Assembly (NCBI GenBank): GCA_964387325.1
Contig: CAYLYE010000202.1
Coordinates: 1-11,849, forward strand
DNA: 11,849 nucleotides
Direction: 5' to 3'
Source of the DNA: CAZZBK01 sp964387325
GTDB taxonomy: Bacteria > Planctomycetota > Planctomycetia > Pirellulales > PNKZ01
Positions 6,443 through 11,849 of the stretch are shown one piece after another. The notes beneath the pieces are model-generated. The model worked only from the letters and a program-made list of their open reading frames with translations, was not told the DNA's origin and made no database searches. The position numbers were made by a program, and so were the translations under genes. Every line of letters starts with the position of its first letter. The first letter of the stretch is position 1.

Positions 6443-8392
6443 TCACTCTCCTTCTTTCGCTGACAGTCCAAAACGGATACCCCGCTTCGCCGACTTCATG
6501 TGGCGAAGGTACCAGAGTGTGGCCTGCCAGCCACGAAATCCAGGAGGTGCAAGATTCCAGCAAGTCATGGAATCGGACGAGACTTCGTGAACGCTGAGCC
6601 CATAAGGACTGGCCAGAAGCTGCGCGTCGTTTCCAGGCCATCGTCCGCGATCTCCAATCCGAAGCACTGCACCGGAGTTATTGATGCCAACCGTCTTCGA
6701 GAGATAATCTACGACTGATAGTTTTGATACGGCATCTGGAACAATATCTACAGAATGCCCGGATCGCATTACTCGAAGTTTGTGTGGAGAGATGCGATTA
6801 ATCAAGGCTTCTGCGTGTTCACAGAGCGCATTGAGTGAGACGCCAGGAGGGGCATTCAGAGTGACCTGACGTGGCCGAAGCGTAATTGCGCCTTGAGTGA
6901 GCAAGGGGTCAGATTTTACAGCAGCGGCGAGTGGCCGAAGGTCCTCTATCATCTTCTCCGAGCCGTCGGGCAACTCACTCGAGTTCAGTGGAAGAAGGTG
7001 GCCCCCGTTGTAATATCCGACGATGACTTGGGACCAGTATTGCTTTGGAATTGCCTCGTGCAGTCGTTCTCGTACTGATTTCCCGCGTCCCGTGGCGACG
7101 CCTAGTTGTGCCCCCGATTTTAATAAATCCACAAGCGAGGCCGTAATCTCCTTCGGAAGTGGGTCGAAGCGGTCATCCTCGCTGCAAAGCGTGCCATCAT
7201 AATCGACAACAATGCCGCAGAATCGAGTTAAGGCTAGACTATCCAAAACTGCATCTAGCGCTTTCGTCCAAAATGAAAGACGATTATCCGAAGTCATTTG
7301 TTCCAGGCTCACCCCCGCTTTTCGCTCGATGGCTCGTATCTTCCAGGCAGGTAGCGCCGACGATTTACGTCGTAATCGGAACGCATTGGCATGGTATAGC
7401 TTCCGACCAAACGCTGGTACGCCTGGGCGGCCAGGGTCGATGCCTTGTTGAACACCCGCCACACGAGCGAGATAGAAGCCTTCGCAAATTGCCGCTAAAT
7501 CGGCAGTCCAGTCGCGTTGGAAGATGCTGATGCGTGCGGTGGGGAGACCCTTGGGGATCAACTCCAAGGTTTGTGTTGCTATTGCCTCCTCGTCAGGCGA
7601 TTCGAGCGTGAGAATCGAGGTATCTTTATCTCGTTTCGCCAACCAGTGGTGGCGACCGTGCGCAAATTGACGAAAATCGCATATCTGAACATGGCCGAGC
7701 GCAGCCTCAGTAAACTTGGACTCGATGTCAACTGCGGCGGCTGTAGTGGCGGGGCCATGAAGCACAAGCAGGGTACGTCGAGAGAGTATTTCGGAGTAGC
7801 GGCGTTGTGCGATGTTCCAATTGGAAGCGAGTCGTCGATCTGAGAGGAGGCCACGATAATCTTTGGGCAGCTCAAGACGCTGACCTGAGACTTGTGCGAA
7901 AGCGCGAGCAAGCAAGACGCAGAATGCGAGAAGTGAATTGGTTGCAAGGAATCCATCCTTACCAGTTGGTAGTTCGTATGCGATGAAATCAACCATCTGG
8001 TAGCGCGCGGCCTGAGCGGCAACACGCGAGTGCGCATTCCCGCAGAGAATCAGTACACTCTGGGGTTCTTGCTCCGAAAGAAGACGGACCGCAGCAACAA
8101 CATCTGGATTATTCCCGCCAGCAGTAGGTAACAAGACGCTCATTGTCGAGACGGGTGTGCGTCGATCAACCGCCTGAAGCGGAGTCATGGGCAGGGCTGT
8201 TTGTCCGGCCAACACGCCGTGTAGATGTGCTGCGAAGTGGCAGACGCTGAATGAACCGCCCGAGCCGACGGCAAGCATCGGATGCGCGCAAAGCCGCTCG
8301 ACAGCCCGACACAACTTAGTCATCGGCTGAGCCATCGCCCATGCGTAAGTGGACGGTAGCGCATCAAGTTCAAGGTCGAACGGCTTTCCCAA
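6443..8392 (-). CDS. SIS-domain / HAD-phosphatase fusion
   Basis: First gene of the operon, two enzymes in one chain (about 649 residues; numbers below count from the TTG at 8422, ten residues longer). Residues 1-350 are an SIS (sugar isomerase) module: AVGSGGS (51-57) is the phosphosugar-binding Ser-rich loop, a second half carries LLVLHGPATTAAAVDIESKF (218-237), and GRPGVPAFGRKLY (331-343) closes it. Residues 395-659 are a HAD hydrolase with all four motifs: DYDGT (407-411, nucleophile Asp407, acid Asp409), TGRG (Thr444), Lys567 and GDRGRWPGND (590-599, Asp591 and Asp599). The spacing leaves room for a C2-type cap, as in Cof/sucrose-phosphatase relatives. Likely role: binding or isomerising a sugar phosphate and removing a phosphate. 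TTG 8392 is chosen for GGAG (8399-8402) 6 nt upstream; TTG 8422, right after an in-frame stop, has none. Confidence 0.88.
   Translation of the reverse strand: MGKPFDLELDALPSTYAWAMAQPMTKLCRAVERLCAHPMLAVGSGGSFSVCHFAAHLHGVLAGQTALPMTPLQAVDRRTPVSTMSVLLPTAGGNNPDVVAAVRLLSEQEPQSVLILCGNAHSRVAAQAARYQMVDFIAYELPTGKDGFLATNSLLAFCVLLARAFAQVSGQRLELPKDYRGLLSDRRLASNWNIAQRRYSEILSRRTLLVLHGPATTAAAVDIESKFTEAALGHVQICDFRQFAHGRHHWLAKRDKDTSILTLESPDEEAIATQTLELIPKGLPTARISIFQRDWTADLAAICEGFYLARVAGVQQGIDPGRPGVPAFGRKLYHANAFRLRRKSSALPAWKIRAIERKAGVSLEQMTSDNRLSFWTKALDAVLDSLALTRFCGIVVDYDGTLCSEDDRFDPLPKEITASLVDLLKSGAQLGVATGRGKSVRERLHEAIPKQYWSQVIVGYYNGGHLLPLNSSELPDGSEKMIEDLRPLAAAVKSDPLLTQGAITLRPRQVTLNAPPGVSLNALCEHAEALINRISPHKLRVMRSGHSVDIVPDAVSKLSVVDYLSKTVGINNSGAVLRIGDRGRWPGNDAQLLASPYGLSVHEVSSDSMTCWNLAPPGFRGWQATLWYLRHMKSAKRGIRFGLSAKEGE
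6448..6453 (-). promoter_or_regulatory. Shine-Dalgarno deciding the PRTase-like start
   Basis: AAGGAG on the minus strand, 6 nt before GTG 6441 and inside the last codons of the SIS-HAD gene. It supports GTG 6441 over the longer ATG 6471 start and points to translational coupling. Confidence 0.65.
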
Positions 8393-8398
8393 TGTTAT

Positions 8399-8402
8399 CT
8401 CC
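8399..8402 (-). promoter_or_regulatory. Shine-Dalgarno favouring the TTG start at 8392
   Basis: GGAG on the minus strand, 6 nt before TTG 8392. The longer TTG 8422 has no purine-rich motif upstream and directly follows an in-frame TGA (8423-8425). The choice changes the protein by ten residues only. Confidence 0.4.
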
Positions 8403-8667
8403 GACGCGGCATTTGTGGCCAATCAGCCAGACCAGTCGATTGCAAAATGCGTACTTACATGACAACCCGTACACGGTAAATGCAAGCTGGGCAATTGCAA
8501 TTCGCGACATTACCCTCAGTCCTCGTGGCACCCTGGCAGTTGGTTGGTGCTTGCAGCGATTCTTCGAGTCGGGCAGGATTTGATTTAGGTGCAACTCGCA
8601 CATCACACGTGGTATCGAGCGATATTTTAGGAGTTTCGCGTGGTGCTTGCGAGTGGAAGAAAAGGTC

Positions 8668-8701
8668 AGCCTCAAAGGCTATATTGGGGGTGTACGCCCC
8701 C
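8668..8701. other. two adjacent hairpins upstream of the operon
   Basis: AGCC-tcaaa-GGCT (8668-8680) is followed 5 nt later by GGGGG-tgtacg-CCCCC (8686-8701, with an additional T-G wobble). On the minus strand the first arm is followed by a short TTTT, so it could attenuate or end a transcript entering from the right, about 280 nt before the operon start. No function is shown by the sequence. Confidence 0.3.
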
Positions 8702-9166
8702 AGGCCCTACGATCTTCGGACCTGATTATCGTGTAGGACAAGGTGATTCTCAAGGCCCTGGCACAGTTGCAAAGTGTCTTTTTGGCAGGGCTGTCGAACG
8801 CAATCAGTTGGGCATCGTGACGGGCTCACCCTGTGGCATGACAATAGATCGACTCGGAGCCGTGACAACCAAGATTGACCGGATGAAATCACATGCTTTT
8901 TTGCTGGAAAAGATTGTTCCGAACCTTGAGGCGATGGTCTACGTAATTGATGATAATCGGCTTTCCCCCTTTTCTGCACGTGTTGCCCCTGTGCGACATG
9001 TTGCGTTTAGGCAACGGACTCGAAAGCCTACGGTGTTCGGCGGCGACAAACCGTGCGAGCAGCAACGCATCTCAGGTCGGTCGACTGGGCTAGCAACAAA
9101 ATTCGCTCACGCATTGTTTGACCTCAAAGGCATTTCGACCTAGGTTTTCTGTTGCCGACACTTCAC

Positions 9167-9202
9167 GCGGCGTTCGCCGCCTGTAGATTGGTCGCTCGAC
9201 CA
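9167..9202. promoter_or_regulatory. tandem inverted repeats in the calpain gene leader
   Basis: Two perfect inverted repeats lie close together: GCGGCG-tt-CGCCGC (9167-9180) and TGGTCG-ct-CGACCA (9189-9202), 8 nt apart and about 77-112 nt before the protease ATG. With two-base centres they suit either a dimeric repressor site or RNA hairpins. No T-tract follows either one. Confidence 0.3.
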
Positions 9203-9278
9203 GATTGACCCGAACTCAATTGGCTCGTTGCGGCGCACTGACCCTGCGCTGGTGCGACGAGTGGAGCCTTGTTGCTGC

Positions 9279-11063
9279 ATGTTGCGCCGCACCTTAGATC
9301 GCCTGTGCCGACCGCTTGCCATCGAGCCACTCGAACAGCGGCATATGCTCACCACGGGTCTGGGCATGATCCTCGACGGCTCAACGCTTAAGATCTCGGG
9401 CACCAGTGGCAACGACCAAATCTTTTTGATACAGAACAACGGCCGCATCGGCCTAATGGGTGGCAATCAGACTTTTGCCGCTTCGCAAGTCTCGCAAATC
9501 ATTATCGATGGTGGAACCGGCGACGATCAAATCCAGGTCAATAGCCAACTTTTTGGTTATCAGCCCATTTTCACTCCCACCATCATCTACGGTGGAGCAG
9601 GCAACGACTTCATCGCGGGGGGGCAAGGGGTCGACATCATCTTCGGCGGTGAAGGTAACGACATCATCTACGGTGGCTCTAGCAGCGACTATCTCGACGG
9701 AGGAGTTGGTAACGATGTGATCTACGGTGGCGCCGGCGACGACACGATCGACGGCGACTCGGGCAATGACACGTTACTGGGTGAAGACGGCAACGACACG
9801 CTCATCGGTGGCGACGATCGCGACGTGCTCTATGGAGGCACGGGAAGCAACTGGCTCGATGGTGGTCGCGCTTACGATTGGCTCTTCGGCACGCAAGGGG
9901 CCAACACCCTTTTCGACGATCAAGCCTCGGCGACCGACAACTATTTCGCCTCAGGCGGTACAAATACACGAGTCAACGGTCACTTTGCCTGGTTCGATAT
10001 GAACCTGCAGAATGACAATCTACGCAGTGTGGCTCGATACTTGTACCGCGACGGTGTGTTTGATCGAACCGACGTGATGGCCCTGTTCTCGCAGGTGGCC
10101 GCGACGGGCGTCGTGGATTCGACGGAACTGAGCGATCTGCGGTTAATCGTGTCGAACGCCTCGATGTTCAATATGCCCGATTATGTAAGCAATCTGGCCA
10201 ATAAGGTCGTCAACGGCAACACAGCGAATGCCACTTATCAAGGAGCCGCGCTCGGCAACTTAACCGTGGGTAGCAGTGGCCAGCAACTCACACAACTCAC
10301 GAACAAGTGGTTCCTGGGTTTAGATCGGCCAGTCGCGACAATTGGTGGGACAACGTATAGCTATCAATACGCACAGGGGAGTCTGTTTGTCGGCGGGCCA
10401 AGCTATACGGATATTCGCCAAGGATATGTTGGTACGTGCTATCTCCTAGCCGGGCTCGCGGAGACTGCGTATCGCACGCCATCCGTGATTCAGAATATGT
10501 TCATTGATAACGGTGACGGAACGTACACGGTACGGTATTACAATAATGGGCGAGCAGAGTACACCACCGTCGATCGATACCTACCTGTAAATCAATATGG
10601 CCAACTCGTGTTTGCGAGCATGGGCGAGCGTGCTAACAACGCCGGTAACGAACTCTGGGTAGCGTTGGCTGAGAAAGCCTATGCTCAATTGAATGCATCG
10701 GGCTGGATCCGTAGTCAAAGCCAAAACTCGTATAGCGCACTTGCGGCAGGATATGTGGGTGATGCCTTTAAGCAAATCACCGGTCGCGCTTCCAGTATCG
10801 GTAACACTTTAAGCGTATCCGGCATCATCGCGGCGTATGATTCGGGCTCGTTGATCGCTTTGGCCACGAAGTTCGGTGGGCAATTGGCCCCAGGAGTTGC
10901 CTCTGGTCACGCATACGCTCTTGTTGGATTTGACCCAACTTCGCAAAAATTCACGCTTTTCAACACGTGGGGCATTAACAACGGGACCATTCCAGGAACA
11001 CTGACCCTTTCAGCAGCTGAAATTCAGCAGAGTTTTCTTTACTGGGATCGCACCCTCGCCTAG
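9279..11063 (+). CDS. secreted RTX-repeat, calpain-type (family C2) cysteine protease with LEPR-XLL-like N-terminus
   Basis: A 594-residue multidomain protein. The basic N-terminus (MLRRTLDRLCRPLAIEPLEQRHML, residues 1-24 in part) matches the planctomycete LEPR-XLL export-associated signature. Residues 104-205 are about eleven RTX-like nonapeptides (GGAGND, GGEGND, GGVGND, GGAGDD, GDSGND), which bind calcium in a beta-roll. A helical linker (about 235-350) with DRTDVMALFSQV and TNKWFLGLDRP joins them to a papain-fold calpain domain: Gln381 and Cys387 in QGYVGTCYLLAG, His544 in ASGHAYALVGFD and Asn562 in TLFNTWG, so the catalytic set is complete. Cleaving extracellular proteins in a calcium-dependent way is the likely job. 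ATG 9279 is preferred; a TTG at 9228 would prepend 17 residues before the signature. A GGAG 12 nt upstream is weak. It is transcribed away from the operon, and no type I secretion genes are visible here. Confidence 0.92.
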   Translation: MLRRTLDRLCRPLAIEPLEQRHMLTTGLGMILDGSTLKISGTSGNDQIFLIQNNGRIGLMGGNQTFAASQVSQIIIDGGTGDDQIQVNSQLFGYQPIFTPTIIYGGAGNDFIAGGQGVDIIFGGEGNDIIYGGSSSDYLDGGVGNDVIYGGAGDDTIDGDSGNDTLLGEDGNDTLIGGDDRDVLYGGTGSNWLDGGRAYDWLFGTQGANTLFDDQASATDNYFASGGTNTRVNGHFAWFDMNLQNDNLRSVARYLYRDGVFDRTDVMALFSQVAATGVVDSTELSDLRLIVSNASMFNMPDYVSNLANKVVNGNTANATYQGAALGNLTVGSSGQQLTQLTNKWFLGLDRPVATIGGTTYSYQYAQGSLFVGGPSYTDIRQGYVGTCYLLAGLAETAYRTPSVIQNMFIDNGDGTYTVRYYNNGRAEYTTVDRYLPVNQYGQLVFASMGERANNAGNELWVALAEKAYAQLNASGWIRSQSQNSYSALAAGYVGDAFKQITGRASSIGNTLSVSGIIAAYDSGSLIALATKFGGQLAPGVASGHAYALVGFDPTSQKFTLFNTWGINNGTIPGTLTLSAAEIQQSFLYWDRTLA

Positions 11064-11153
11064 CCACCAACCTTTTTCAGAAGAGACGTTACACTGACAT
11101 TTACAAACGCTCCGACCGGTCCGTTTGGGCCACCCCAGCACGATCCATAAGAG

Positions 11154-11216
11154 GCTGACAAAAAACTGGCTGGGCAACCTAGAAAAGCCGGGGTGTCGGA
11201 TAGGTATTTTGTCAGC
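11154..11216. repeat. short palindromic element (REP/MITE-like)
   Basis: Perfect 10-bp inverted repeats, GCTGACAAAA (11154-11163) and TTTTGTCAGC (11207-11216), flank a 43-nt centre; pairing continues outward imperfectly (about 13 of 15). The centre holds further short complementary pieces (GGCT/AGCC, CCT/AGG). It begins about 90 nt after the protease stop and abuts the IS3 remnant. It could be a REP-type unit, a miniature transposon or the end of the neighbouring element; it could also fold in RNA and end the protease transcript. Confidence 0.5.
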
Positions 11217-11221
11217 TTCTA

Positions 11222-11539
11222 AGCGTTTTACCTCAACCGAATTGGGCAGCTTATTAGAGCCAGTCCAGTTCTTACTGCAACTTGCCAATCTGCTGGTACG
11301 CGCGCTGCGAGCGCGGTGTACAGAGCGTTGATCGGCGAAGCGGCGGTGTTCAAGGCCTCACGCAAGGCCTGCCGTTCGTCAGCACTCAACGCTTGTGGCG
11401 AAAGCGCACGAGTGCGCGGCACCACGCTAGGCGACGTGAGCGCAGCTTGACGTCGATAGCAGCTGGCGCGTAGCAATCCGAGTGTCGAACAGAGCGGCGC
11501 GATGGGAATGTCACTCGCCAGTTGTTGAACTGTGACACG
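11222..11539 (-). pseudogene. decayed IS3-family transposase fragments
   Basis: Minus strand, several frames. From 11539 a frame reads VQQLASDIPIAPLCSTLG then LLRASCYRRQ, and RALSPQALSADERQALREALNT, which resembles the N-terminal part of an IS3-type OrfB before its DDE core. The match then moves to the next frame as RRFADQ (11328-11345). Further on, AYQQIGKLQ (11275-11301) and, after an in-frame TAA, ELDWL (11257-11271), two more stops and AAQFG (11236-11250) resemble the end of OrfA (family consensus like YQQIGKLxxELDWLKKK). OrfA normally comes before OrfB, so the pieces are out of order, and no DDE catalytic region is left. This is a dead, rearranged remnant; the exact ends are uncertain. 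Confidence 0.65.
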
Positions 11540-11734
11540 TTAGAACGATTTGTGGCTGGAATGTGGGGATGTGAAGCCGATCTGCGGCAGTAGGTGCATG
11601 ACAGTATTTCGAATCCAGGTTGATAGTAGCGATTCAGCATCAGGTCAATTCCTCACCCGTACTACGCAACCGTGTGGACGCTAATTTATTCCCTCTCCCC
11701 AAAAAACGCGGCGACTGATCCTCCTACCTACATC
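11540..11734. other. short non-coding stretch
   Basis: No credible gene, RNA or repeat is visible between the IS3 remnant and the P-type ATPase end. A minus-strand open frame (11386-11640) overlaps the transposase remnant in another phase and is not convincing. Confidence 0.5.
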
Positions 11735-11848
11735 TTAGGCTACAGCCGTGGGAACGAGTCGCTGGAACATAGTGACCTTCAGGGCGTCATTCACGATGAG
11801 GCAAGAAACCAGCGCATAACCGAAGACGGCGAGCATCTGCCACCACGG
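11735..11848 (-). CDS. C-terminal end of a probable cation-transporting P-type ATPase (5' end outside window)
   Basis: Only the last 37 codons are inside the window, ending at TAA 11735-11737. They read PWWQMLAVFGYALVSCLIVN followed by DALKVTMFQRL, a final membrane helix and a short amphipathic tail. This resembles the end of plasma-membrane proton-efflux and related P-type ATPases, where the last helix is followed by a WFLxNDxxKxxxY-like segment. The fragment is too short to hold any catalytic motif (the DKTGT site would lie upstream), so the assignment rests on this tail alone; another polytopic membrane protein is possible. Confidence 0.5.
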   Translation of the reverse strand, partial: PWWQMLAVFGYALVSCLIVNDALKVTMFQRLVPTAVA

Positions 11849-11849
11849 C

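Larger units (their letters stand above)
8423..9278. other. intergenic region between divergent operon and calpain gene; no gene I can defend
   Basis: About 0.85 kb. Several frames are open but none is convincing: + strand 8480-8725 (81 codons) and 8640-9143 (168 codons, GTG start), and a minus-strand frame 8458-8706 that is open for 83 codons without a good start and ends with a Cys-rich CNCPAC segment. None resembles a family I know or has a Shine-Dalgarno sequence. The interval must hold the promoters of both the leftward operon and the rightward protease gene, but I see no convincing -35/-10 pair. Hairpins at 8668-8680, 8686-8701, 9167-9180 and 9189-9202 are the clearest structure. It may be eroded coding DNA. 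Confidence 0.6.

Noticed and set aside
8640..9143. 168-codon + strand open frame
   Set aside because: GTG start without a Shine-Dalgarno, no recognisable domain, and overlapped by other open frames; too weak to call a gene.
9579..9893. Tandem GGxGxD-coding repeats as a possible CRISPR or DNA repeat array
   Set aside because: The periodicity is protein-level RTX repeats within one open frame; there are no conserved DNA repeats with unique spacers.
9460..10002. Ser/Thr-rich + strand frames inside the protease gene
   Set aside because: These are shadow frames produced by the repetitive RTX codons.
11114..11121. GACCGGTC palindrome after the protease gene
   Set aside because: Only 8 bp with no loop and no T-tract; not enough for a terminator or operator call.
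1034..11849. Restriction-modification, retron, CRISPR or toxin-antitoxin genes
   Set aside because: Looked for because of the PRTase and ATPase, but no reverse transcriptase, methylase, nuclease or toxin motif was found.

Overview
The window looks like draft-assembly DNA from a planctomycete, probably a Pirellulales-type organism. The main clue is the protein read from 9279: it combines an N-terminal LEPR-XLL-like signature (EPLEQRHML), RTX calcium-binding repeats and a C-terminal calpain-type cysteine protease domain, a combination typical of planctomycete secreted proteins. A run of ten Ns at 1375-1384 marks a scaffold gap.

Layout, left to right. (1) 2-1033, + strand: the C-terminal third of a CusA/CzcA-type heavy-metal RND efflux permease, cut by the window edge. 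(2) 1174-8392, - strand: a compact five-gene operon, transcribed right to left. In order: an SIS domain fused to a HAD phosphatase; a phosphoribosyltransferase-like protein; an ORC/CDC6-like AAA+ ATPase; an unrecognised protein with Rossmann-like motifs; and a PfkB-family sugar/nucleoside kinase with two Cys pairs. Junctions are 1 nt, 13 nt, a TGATG overlap and 2 nt, most with a clear Shine-Dalgarno sequence, so the genes are very probably co-translated. The scaffold gap falls inside the PfkB gene and breaks its frame artificially. (3) 8393-9278: about 0.9 kb with no gene I can defend, containing several hairpins. (4) 9279-11063, + strand: the secreted RTX/calpain protease. (5) 11154-11216: a short palindromic element. 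(6) 11222-11539, - strand: decayed IS3-family transposase fragments in the wrong order. (7) 11735-11848, - strand: the last 37 codons of what looks like a cation P-type ATPase.

The operon is the most interesting part. Its enzyme set (sugar-phosphate isomerase/binding domain, phosphatase, kinase, PRPP-type transferase) would suit making, altering or destroying a phosphorylated sugar or nucleotide-like small molecule. The ORC/CDC6-like ATPase instead suggests nucleic-acid sensing or NTP-driven switching. I infer a nucleotide- or sugar-phosphate-based conflict/signalling system or a specialised modification pathway. No gene here is a recognised nuclease, reverse transcriptase, CRISPR component or known toxin, so the biological output is open.
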